From the NCBI GenBank assembly GCA_964388485.1, contig CAYMAS010000001.1, forward strand, positions 1 through 64,000: a stretch of DNA of 64,000 nt. Reading direction: 5' to 3'. Both the position numbers and the translations under genes were made by a program. How positions within the stretch are numbered: position 1 is the stretch's first letter; every line of letters begins with the position of its first letter. Of this stretch, positions 58,101-64,000 are shown piece after piece. Under the pieces are notes generated by a model. It had not been told where the DNA came from. It ran no database searches and was given only the letters and a program-made list of their open reading frames with translations. This DNA comes from JBCDKH01 sp964388485. Lineage in GTDB: Bacteria > Planctomycetota > Phycisphaerae > Tepidisphaerales > Tepidisphaeraceae.

Positions 58101-59046
58101 CTTCGCCAACGAGCTGATGCTCATCGATCCAGGTCGCCATTTCTCGCGGCACGAGATTGATCAGCCGGTCAATCTCGATGTCGTTCAAGGCGGCGTCGAC
58201 GGTCAGCGGCTGAGACTCGTCGGCAACGCTTAGTCGCCCGTTGAGCGTGGGCCCCGGATCGCCTGCGGCGGACTCCGTGCCGTCGTAGAGGCGGGTGGTG
58301 AGCGTCAGCAGATACGTCGGCCGCTGCCGCGTTTGGGTTGCTTCGGCATCCGGGCGGAACGTGCCGTCGAGGCCCAGGCTGCCACGGACCCGCGTCACCT
58401 CTTCGCCCGATTCGCGGAAGAAGACGCGGGCATTTCGAAGCGACACCGTCGGCAACTCCCGGAGCATCCGCATCGGATCACCGCTTGCTCGTGGCTTCTG
58501 CTTCGGCCGACTGAGCATGCCGAGGCTCTGCAGGTTCCACCGACCTTCGTCCGTCTCCGACAGCATGATTTGAGCATCGACTGCGACGATTCGGTTCAGA
58601 TCCACGTTGCCGCGGAGCAGGGCGAAGGGATTTGTCTCGATGCGTACCTCCGGCGATCGAAAGATCGTGCGATCCTCCTCCGATAGCGGCGTTTCCTCGT
58701 CCTCCGGCAGCAGCACCCGCACCCCCAGGACGCGAAGCTCGAACAACCCGACCTCCGCTCTCGCCACGCTGACATCGGCACCGAGAAATCGCTCCAAAGC
58801 ATCGGTGCCGATCCGCTTGAGGCGGTTCTCGTCGCTGAAGTAGGCGTAGAAGCCTGCCAGAGCCAGCATCACCACCAGCAGCGTCCACCGGGTGCTCTGG
58901 CGGAACCTGCCGGCTCGTGGTCGTAGCGGGCACGAGCTACGCCACGTCGCATCGAACAGACGCCGCGGCCGCACCGTTGCCGGCAAAGGTGCCGAAGCCG
59001 GAACCGACCGAGGAAGTGAGAGATTGTTCGAGGGCGAGAGGCTCAC
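55105..59046 (-). CDS. Very large AsmA/TamB-like envelope protein
   Basis: The 1313-residue protein has one transmembrane helix near the N-terminus (about 55-72, WTLLVVMLALAGFYAYFS), followed by an almost wholly beta-rich extracytoplasmic body. It resembles AsmA, YhdP and TamB in layout: repeated strands such as LHMTLRTPE-like and VIVKPETIQLNGVSG, and a C-terminal block VNALRAITLKVPGNLGIRKA. In Gram-negative bacteria such proteins act as bridges for phospholipid transport between membranes. GTG 59046 is chosen because it overlaps the stop of the upstream membrane glycosyltransferase (GTGA). The coupling suggests a joint envelope role. It is the longest gene in the window. Confidence 0.8.
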   Translation of the reverse strand: MSLSPSNNLSLPRSVPASAPLPATVRPRRLFDATWRSSCPLRPRAGRFRQSTRWTLLVVMLALAGFYAYFSDENRLKRIGTDALERFLGADVSVARAEVGLFELRVLGVRVLLPEDEETPLSEEDRTIFRSPEVRIETNPFALLRGNVDLNRIVAVDAQIMLSETDEGRWNLQSLGMLSRPKQKPRASGDPMRMLRELPTVSLRNARVFFRESGEEVTRVRGSLGLDGTFRPDAEATQTRQRPTYLLTLTTRLYDGTESAAGDPGPTLNGRLSVADESQPLTVDAALNDIEIDRLINLVPREMATWIDEHQLVGEVDVERFRLQFQPGRTERVNDELVRIKSETSFEISLRLTGAKSLILPRHWLPEPELLTRHRVADGLEQFARLGPDRLEPYLTSWADDWRPRPIELEEASGLLSFRTNGFDAENVVGTIEGNTFVINGNATGYDADAGIHLTLRTPEDEPASLPDVARYVASLPQPVREVYQRFRPSGTADLSLSILRMRGQQAVIDGTADIRDASFMLEQLPYRVHDATGTLRIQPDPQLDGQHRLDVIDLVAFGGPDSANARTSITANGVVAPLERAPGFSFRVEADQVKYEPQLLAALPREAREGIALLDPSSHDAAPNLPTLDFVGDLDVRVDRPPGRDKRWTFRADVENAIFSGALSVFPYPLRDAEVDLTVTESGLNLRSSYIRLPQDAYLKAGGDVAWGDDVPGGLTYDLLISGGGVPSDGALLNALTPTVRETIDGLGIDGRADAMVRIAGVADEAPDYTVELDAKGATFWPDGGTFYLSDIEGRIIVKPETIQLNGVSGVRGEGRIGIDGLVNIAEGGQSQLAIDAADVPLDTGLYDLLPLAARDAWDWLRPSGGTGSASGTLDVPTAVLQGERAKDDDVIEFDLVLRPRDVSAQPIDVPYPLTGIRGVIEVTPDLITVTDLTGHHPTRPSTELKITDATGDFTDPAAPAGIWTIAATGYRFPVDDELIAALPEGLATTLQSLLFEGMLSFEVGELVVATREEPAEPDVAISDTIIAMTDAFFDIGIEMSEVNGSLSIDAERYGGRLRSAVGTFDASQFTAMGLVTGEDLEVDLQLAESMEELLIPRILADVADGILEGSARLDFNELDPEAPQRYEARLRGEGLDLVQVVPETEALAAFGGLGDGRISVQMRVGGVVGEPLTRRGRGAFSIVGNRIANLPILVNALRAITLKVPGNLGIRKARSEFHDDGQRLHLDNLAIWTVGDGEPNRDDGATFLGSGQLDLESLMLQVFLRPGPGGWDRLPLVGPFARVARSQVLSIERMIPLGDFESEEADEDPAE

Positions 59047-60293
59047 GTCGGCTGCGTCTCCTCGTACGTCTTGAGTCGCCTGCGGTTTGCCCACAGACTC
59101 CAGAGGCTCGCCAACCCACCCACCGCCAGTATCGCGATCAAGGGCTCTGCCGGCAACCGATATCGCAGCGAACCGACCGTCGCCGCGTGCAGGAGAGTGA
59201 CGAGCAGTGCCGGCGTTGCCAGCACCAGCCGCAGCCGCCAAGGCATCGGCGAGATGATCAATCCGACGCTCGCCAGAAGCAGCACCGGCACTGCAAAGAG
59301 CCCGCCGGCCCACTTCTGCAGCATCGTCGCACCGTCGTTCAACGGCACCGGCGACCAAGTCCGCAGCACCTTTCGCCACGTCACGACCGCCGTCTGCCGC
59401 CAGTCACTCGTGGCGTGTTTGACCGCTTGGCTGCGCAGGAAGCTTGACCGCTGCACCTCGTCCATCAACGCCAGGTGCGGCATCCGCTGCACGAACGACT
59501 GATCACTGCCGCCGGTGAGATTGTCCGGGTTGTGGCCGTCGTACAGCGTAATTCCGCCGTTGGTTGTCGTCGGAACCAGTCGCCCCAAGACGATCCAGTT
59601 CCTGACGATCCACGGCGACAGTGCAAGGGCGATCACCAGCACGCACGTCGCTCCGACCGGCAGCGGCCAACGCCACCTCTTGCCGGGCAACAGCGATACC
59701 ACCAAAGCGAGTCCGACGAACCACACCGCCCCCGTCGGCCGCACATAGGTCGCCGCCATAAAGAGCAAGGCCGCGATCAGCCACCAACTGCTTCGCTCGC
59801 GGCTCTTGAGCAAGCACAACGTGCCCCACGTCACGAGCGACGTGAAGGCCGTCTCCGTCAGCAGCAGCGTCGAGAAGTAGACCAGGAACGGGTGCACCGC
59901 CACCAACCCCGCCGCCAAGACGGACCAGCTGTCTGCCAGAAGTCGCCGCGTTATCAGGAATGTGGCAAGGACGGTCGTCGCTCCGACCAGCGCCTGCGTC
60001 AGCTTCGCCGCCGTCGCATTCGCTCCCGTCGCCGCCAGGAAGAGCGGGTAGCCGAACATGCGTTGCGCCCGCAGCGTCTGATCCGTCGCATACCGCTCAT
60101 CGACCAGCACCAGCCCCTCTCCAGCCAGCACCGACTGTGCCAGCTGCAGATACTCCCCCTGATCCGGCAACGCCTCACCATCAGTCGCCGTGGCCAGCCC
60201 CATGCCGACCCGCAGCGCCAGCCCGAGGCAAACGACGACGATGATGGCGACCCACGTCGTTCGAGCAAATTCGGAAGGCTCATCCTGACGCAC
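59043..60293 (-). CDS. GT39-like membrane glycosyltransferase (dolichyl-phosphate-mannose type)
   Basis: The 416-residue protein has about ten hydrophobic helices. The extracytoplasmic loop after the first helix (TDGEALPDQGEYLQLAQSVL) carries the acidic catalytic motif of GT-C enzymes, and RAQRMFGYPLFLA follows. NWIVLGRLVPTTTNGGITLY is a later marker of this class. Such enzymes move sugars from polyprenyl phosphate onto proteins or lipids at the outer face. GTG 60293 is used; another GTG lies one codon earlier. Its stop overlaps the AsmA-like gene, and it diverges from the ABC ATPase gene. Confidence 0.85.
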   Translation of the reverse strand: MRQDEPSEFARTTWVAIIVVVCLGLALRVGMGLATATDGEALPDQGEYLQLAQSVLAGEGLVLVDERYATDQTLRAQRMFGYPLFLAATGANATAAKLTQALVGATTVLATFLITRRLLADSWSVLAAGLVAVHPFLVYFSTLLLTETAFTSLVTWGTLCLLKSRERSSWWLIAALLFMAATYVRPTGAVWFVGLALVVSLLPGKRWRWPLPVGATCVLVIALALSPWIVRNWIVLGRLVPTTTNGGITLYDGHNPDNLTGGSDQSFVQRMPHLALMDEVQRSSFLRSQAVKHATSDWRQTAVVTWRKVLRTWSPVPLNDGATMLQKWAGGLFAVPVLLLASVGLIISPMPWRLRLVLATPALLVTLLHAATVGSLRYRLPAEPLIAILAVGGLASLWSLWANRRRLKTYEETQPT

Positions 60294-60348
60294 CACGCCC
60301 GGATCGTCCCAAACCGCAGCGGGTTGGCAAGTCGAGCCGTCAAGTTCG

Positions 60349-60354
60349 TACAGT
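60349..60354 (+). promoter_or_regulatory. -10 box TACAGT before ABC ATPase gene
   Basis: TACAGT ends 7 nt before ATG 60362. A possible -35 TTGGCA lies at 60324-60329, with a slightly long 19-nt spacer. Confidence 0.5.
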
Positions 60355-60361
60355 GCCGGCC

Positions 60362-62152
60362 ATGACGTTGACGGCTGAACCGAGTTCGAGCTTGCAGACC
60401 AACATCCCCGCACCGCCCGCGACTGAACCGTTGCTCAGCGTCAAGGGACTGCGAACGTACTTCGGCGATCCGAATCAGCCGGAGAAGGCGCTCAAGGCGG
60501 TGGACGGCGTGTCGTTCGAGATTGCTCCGGGTGAAACCTTCTGCTGCGTCGGCGAATCGGGCAGTGGCAAGTCGATTAGCGCGCTGAGCGTGATGCAGCT
60601 CGTGCCAAGGCCGCCGGGGTTCTTCGCAGGCGGGGAGATCCTGCTTCGTGGCGAGCAGGGTGGCGGGGCGATTGACCTGATGAAGATGAGCGAGCGGGAG
60701 ATGCGGTCGATCCGCGGGCGGCGGATCGGGATGATCTTCCAGGAGCCGATGACCTCGCTCAACCCCGTCTACACCATCGGCGACCAGATCGGTGAGGTGC
60801 TGCGGCTGCACCTGGACATGAATGCCCGCGAGTCACGCGACCGCACGATCGAGCTGCTCGAACAGGTGCAGATCCGCGACGCCAAGAGCACCGTCGACGA
60901 GTACCCGCATCGCTTCAGCGGCGGCATGCGGCAGCGTGTGATGATCGCGATGGCGATGGCGTGCGAGCCGGAACTGCTGATCGCCGACGAGCCGACGACG
61001 GCATTGGACGTGACGATCCAAGCGGAAATCCTGCGGTTGATCCGCGAGCTGCAGGATCGCAAAGGGATGAGCGTGTTGTTCATCACGCACGACTTCGACG
61101 TCGTGGCAGAGATTGCCCAGCACGTGGCGGTCATGCGGTACGGCAAGGTCGTCGAGCAGGGGACGAAGGACGAGGTGCTGCGGCGGGCGGAGCATCCGTA
61201 CACGCGGGAGCTGCTCGACGCATTGCCGCGGAACCTGAAGAAGAAGCGAGACGAGGCGCGGGCGGCGGGCCTTGTCAAGCCGGCGTCGGACCACGTGGAG
61301 AGCCTGGAAAAGCAGGAAGGCTTCGACGTCATCGGTGTCGAGCACGCCGTGAAGGAAGTGCCGGAGACGGTGCTTTCAGTTCGCAACTTGGAAGTGCACT
61401 TCCCGGTGCGCAAGGGGCTGCTCAGCCGCGTGGTGGATCACGTGAAGGCGGTGGATGGGGTGACGTTCGACTTGCCGCGAAAGCAGATCCTGGCGGTCGT
61501 GGGCGAATCGGGCAGCGGCAAGACGACGTTGGGTCGGGCGATCCTGCGGCTGGTGGAGCCGACGGGCGGCGAAGTGTCGTTTGAAGGCCGCGAGCTCATC
61601 GGCATGCCGAGTCGCGAGCTGCGGTCGATGCGGCGGGACATGCAGATCGTCTTCCAGGATCCGTACAGCGCGCTCAACCCGCGGATGACCATCGGCGGGA
61701 TGCTGGGAGAGATCATGCAGGTCCACAAGATCGGCAACAACAAGGCCGAGCAACGCGACCTGGCGGCTGACCTGATGAAGCGGGTCGAGCTCGAGCCGGA
61801 CATGCTGCGTCGCTACCCGCACGAGTTCTCCGGCGGCCAACGGCAACGCATCGGTATCGCGCGGGCACTTGTGCCGAACCCGCGGTTCATTGTGTGCGAC
61901 GAGGTGACGAGCGCGCTCGACGTGAGCGTGCAGGCCAAGCTGTTGCAGCTGTTGCTTGACCTTCGCGATCAGCTCGGGCTGACGTACCTGTTCATCACGC
62001 ACAACCTGGGCGTCGTGGAGTATTTGGCCGACGAGACGCTGGTCATGTACAAGGGCAAGATGATCGAGCGCGGGCCGACGGAGCAGATCGTGAACGACCC
62101 GCAGGACGAGTACACGAAGCGTCTGCTGGCGGCGGTGCCGCGGATGGCGTGA
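60362..62152 (+). CDS. Dipeptide/oligopeptide-type ABC transporter ATPase, two fused NBDs
   Basis: The 596-residue protein is a fusion of the two nucleotide-binding subunits of peptide importers (DppD plus DppF). NBD1 (about 24-290) has Walker A GESGSGKS, signature FSGGMRQRV and Walker B LLIADEPTTALD. NBD2 (about 335-590) has GESGSGKTTLG, FSGGQRQRI and IVCDEVTSALD. Each half ends with the oligopeptide-transporter tail (HPYTRELLDALP; DEYTKRLLAAVP). The permeases and binding protein are not adjacent, so the ATPase must work with subunits encoded elsewhere. A GTG at 60353 is an alternative start. Confidence 0.93.
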   Translation: MTLTAEPSSSLQTNIPAPPATEPLLSVKGLRTYFGDPNQPEKALKAVDGVSFEIAPGETFCCVGESGSGKSISALSVMQLVPRPPGFFAGGEILLRGEQGGGAIDLMKMSEREMRSIRGRRIGMIFQEPMTSLNPVYTIGDQIGEVLRLHLDMNARESRDRTIELLEQVQIRDAKSTVDEYPHRFSGGMRQRVMIAMAMACEPELLIADEPTTALDVTIQAEILRLIRELQDRKGMSVLFITHDFDVVAEIAQHVAVMRYGKVVEQGTKDEVLRRAEHPYTRELLDALPRNLKKKRDEARAAGLVKPASDHVESLEKQEGFDVIGVEHAVKEVPETVLSVRNLEVHFPVRKGLLSRVVDHVKAVDGVTFDLPRKQILAVVGESGSGKTTLGRAILRLVEPTGGEVSFEGRELIGMPSRELRSMRRDMQIVFQDPYSALNPRMTIGGMLGEIMQVHKIGNNKAEQRDLAADLMKRVELEPDMLRRYPHEFSGGQRQRIGIARALVPNPRFIVCDEVTSALDVSVQAKLLQLLLDLRDQLGLTYLFITHNLGVVEYLADETLVMYKGKMIERGPTEQIVNDPQDEYTKRLLAAVPRMA

Positions 62153-62179
62153 TTGCCTCTGCACCTGTTGCATTCCGAG

Positions 62180-62204
62180 GCTTCTCATCGCCTGGGCGAG
62201 AAGC
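62180..62204. terminator. Weak hairpin between convergent genes
   Basis: GCTTCTC and GAGAAGC form a 7-bp stem around an 11-nt loop, in the 60-nt gap between the convergent ABC ATPase and aat genes. There is no T-run. Confidence 0.35.
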
Positions 62205-62212
62205 GCCAACGC

Positions 62213-62812
62213 CTACTCCTCCACGAACGATCGACGCAAAGCGACGGCATCGCGGAGCCAACGGAGGTAGACCGGTGCTTCGACCTCGAAGCAGCCGAAC
62301 TGCTCCAGATGCTGCGTCTTTGCCTGAGCATCCAGCAGGACAAACTCCCGCTCGCGAAGTTGTTGGACGAGAGCGACCAGCGCGACCTTGCTGGCGTTGT
62401 CTTGCCGGTGGAACATGCTCTCGCCGAAGAACGCACCACCGAGGCTTACGCCGTAGAGGCCGCCCGCGAGTTCGCCCGCCTGGTCGTAGGCCTCGACACT
62501 GTGAGCAAAACCTTCCTGGTGCAGCCGGACGTAGCCCTCGACGAGTTCATCACTGATCCACGTGCCGTCGTCGCGATCTTCCATGCACGCCCGCATCACC
62601 GTCTCGAACGCCTGGTTGAACTCGATTCGGTAGGTGCCACGACGCACCGTTTGGCGAAGCGATCGGCTGACCTTGAAACGGCTGTCCAGCGGCAGCACGC
62701 CCCTCGGGTCGGCCGTATACCAACGCGTCACGCCGTCCGCATCCGTCATCGGGAACGCACCCTTGGCGTACGCGCTAAGCATGACCTCGGGATCGAGCGA
62801 GGCACCACGCAT
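62213..62812 (-). CDS. aat: Leucyl/phenylalanyl-tRNA-protein transferase
   Basis: Aat adds Leu or Phe from tRNA to protein N-termini that start with Lys or Arg, creating N-degrons read by ClpS. The 199-residue protein has YAKGAFPMTDADGVTRWYTA, the PRGVLPLDSRFKVSRSLRQT block, TWISDELVEGYVRLHQEGFA, GGLYGVSLGGAFFGESMFH and LLDAQAKTQHLEQFGCFEV. It is slightly shorter than the E. coli enzyme at the N-terminus. TAGACT lies nine bases before ATG 62812. clpS is 7 kb away on the same strand. Confidence 0.95.
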   Translation of the reverse strand: MRGASLDPEVMLSAYAKGAFPMTDADGVTRWYTADPRGVLPLDSRFKVSRSLRQTVRRGTYRIEFNQAFETVMRACMEDRDDGTWISDELVEGYVRLHQEGFAHSVEAYDQAGELAGGLYGVSLGGAFFGESMFHRQDNASKVALVALVQQLREREFVLLDAQAKTQHLEQFGCFEVEAPVYLRWLRDAVALRRSFVEE

Positions 62813-62895
62813 CGAACCCGCAGTCTAGCCGTTTGGCGAGCAGGCGGCGTCAGACAACAGCTGAAAGACCAAGATCGAGATAATTCCGCAGACCG

Positions 62896-63405
62896 CTACC
62901 CGCCGATGACGCCTTGCCACAGCATCAGCATGACAATCTGCATACCCGCGAGAAGACAGATCACGCCCGACGTGACGATGACGCTCCAGGAGAGGCGTCG
63001 GCGAGGAAGAGCGGCAGTCGGTCGCTCGGTGGCGGTGGACGGAGGGCGAGCGACCTGCCATACCGCTTCGACTCCAATGAGCACCTGCTCCGCCACCGCC
63101 TGGGTGAGCCCGTAGGCCTCCGCCTGCCTCAGAAGGCCGCTGCGATCGTCGGCATCCAGACCACCTGTGGCGGGATCCGACCAGCGCTTGAGTCGACGCA
63201 CGGCAGATTCTGCAAGCAGGCGGCTCGCTTTGGCTGATGCTGCCGAATCCGTTCGAGGCCGCAGCGAGTCGAACGAGGCGCTTCTGGAGCTCGCCACCAC
63301 CGCCTGTGCCGTCTCCTCGTCCCGCATGGCAGCGAGCCGCTTCAGCCCCGCTTCGGGATCGAAGGGGACAGCCGGCGGGTCGATGGCGGTGCGGGACAGG
63401 TGCAT
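62896..63405 (-). CDS. Hypothetical protein with C-terminal TM segment
   Basis: The 169-residue product is read from ATG 63405 (MHLSRTAIDPP); ATG 63423 in frame would add six residues. It has a charged helical body with Ala-, Arg- and Ser-rich stretches (for example SAASAKASRLLAESAVRRLK). A proline-rich linker follows (VARPPSTATERPTAALP), then a single hydrophobic helix near the end (SWSVIVTSGVICLLAGMQIV). Tail-anchored topology is likely. I do not recognise a family. It lies between aat and the divergent partial gene at the right edge. Confidence 0.6.
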   Translation of the reverse strand: MHLSRTAIDPPAVPFDPEAGLKRLAAMRDEETAQAVVASSRSASFDSLRPRTDSAASAKASRLLAESAVRRLKRWSDPATGGLDADDRSGLLRQAEAYGLTQAVAEQVLIGVEAVWQVARPPSTATERPTAALPRRRLSWSVIVTSGVICLLAGMQIVMLMLWQGVIGG

Positions 63406-63540
63406 GGTGCCACTTCCGAGCATCGGCCAGACGGTCCAGCTGCTGTGGCATCAACGGCGTTACGCGACTTTCTCGGACGCACCTACTCTCGGCCTGCGGC
63501 TTGCTAAGGAGTCGTCGAACAAGACTCTCCGCCGACACCC

Positions 63541-64000
63541 ATGACCAGCATTGCCGCTCAAGAGACCGCTCCCGCCCGCTCCAGGGTCCGCGTCTGGTTC
63601 GTCCGCCTCGGCGTCGTGGTGATTCTGTTGCTGGCAGGCTTCGCCGGTTTCCTCTGGTACACCGCCGGCGGGATGCGAGCAGTGCCCGCCTTCTATGAGG
63701 TGCCGAAGCTGACGGGGCAGGACCGACTTGACGCTTTGGCGAATGTCGAACGCAAATTCGCCAACTTTCAGAACGCGTTTGCGGCGGATGTGGCGAAGGA
63801 GGCGTCGGCGGAGGATATTGCACAGCCGGTCGAACCGGCCGTCATCGCCTTCGAGTCGAGCGAGATCGACGCCTACTTCGACAAGTGGCTGCGCGACAAC
63901 GGTTACACGGAGCGATTCAGTCAGCACCTGGGCGAGCCTCGGCTGCTCCTGCACGAAGGCCACGTCGTGATGGCCGGCCGCAAGGAGGTGCCGTACCTGG
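63541..64000 (+). CDS. Partial membrane-anchored hypothetical protein, cut by window edge
   Basis: From ATG 63541 the frame stays open to the right edge (153 codons). Residues about 23-43 form a transmembrane segment (LGVVVILLLAGFAGFLWYTA), preceded by a basic cytosolic end. The exposed part has VPAFYEVPKLTGQDRLDALA and AVIAFESSEIDAYFDKWLRD, then a beta-like run with HVVMAGRKEVPYL. The spacing of these blocks looks like a conserved extracytoplasmic domain, but I cannot name it. An AAGGAG at 63509-63514 is too far from the start to act as its ribosome binding site. Confidence 0.7.
   Translation, partial: MTSIAAQETAPARSRVRVWFVRLGVVVILLLAGFAGFLWYTAGGMRAVPAFYEVPKLTGQDRLDALANVERKFANFQNAFAADVAKEASAEDIAQPVEPAVIAFESSEIDAYFDKWLRDNGYTERFSQHLGEPRLLLHEGHVVMAGRKEVPYL

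Overview
The window is a GC-rich, gene-dense bacterial chromosome segment. It carries about 55 protein genes, no rRNA, tRNA or CRISPR that I can see, and no complete insertion sequence. The best fit is a member of the Planctomycetota, probably class Phycisphaerae. This rests on two secreted proteins with a C-terminal PEP-CTERM-like tail (one with dockerin repeats), an ECF sigma factor next to a Ser/Thr kinase with a TPR tail, many short-leader or leaderless genes, and dispersed palindromic repeats. This placement is inferred from gene style and was not tested by a search.

Layout. 1-7.4 kb: recG divergent from a DUF89 phosphatase, a repeat-rich gap, a protein with an N-terminus that seems interrupted by a stop codon, a methyltransferase, a small membrane protein and a dockerin/PEP-CTERM protein. 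7.5-10.8 kb: receptor-like kinase plus ECF sigma factor, with three palindromic repeats, two of them inside the kinase reading frame. 11-14.2 kb: sdhC and ligA (with two zinc fingers) diverge. 14.3-21.2 kb: a tightly packed gene set (dehydroquinate-synthase-like cyclase, HD-like hydrolase, Gfo/Idh oxidoreductase, zinc-ribbon MBL hydrolase, YcaO, glycosyltransferase) that looks like an undescribed biosynthetic locus. 21.2-31.2 kb: dxs, mdh, a PEP-CTERM protein, a Uma2 nuclease, an M16 protease and glmS. 31.2-35.7 kb: small metabolic and hypothetical genes. 35.7-45.1 kb: one minus-strand surface-polysaccharide cluster with a Wzm/Wzt-type ABC exporter, five glycosyltransferases and a methyltransferase. 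45.2-50.2 kb: a HIT protein, plsY, queA, an oxidoreductase, a pilin-like protein, a gamma carbonic anhydrase and ispF. 50.3-64 kb: a membrane protein, a UGT-like glycosyltransferase, an M48 protease, lysA, clpS, a very large AsmA-like protein, a GT39-like membrane protein, a fused dipeptide-type ABC ATPase, aat, and two membrane hypotheticals (the last cut by the window edge).

Three cross-cutting patterns stand out. First, a family of about 58-73 nt double-hairpin repeats (GTAGGGTGGGC...GCCCACCCTAC) sits at gene 3' ends, provides stop codons for two genes, and has entered coding sequence in frame. Second, many operon heads have a TANNNT hexamer, often TACGCT, 5-8 nt before the start codon, which predicts leaderless mRNAs and helps choose starts. 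Third, clpS and aat, two parts of the bacterial N-degron pathway, lie about 7 kb apart.
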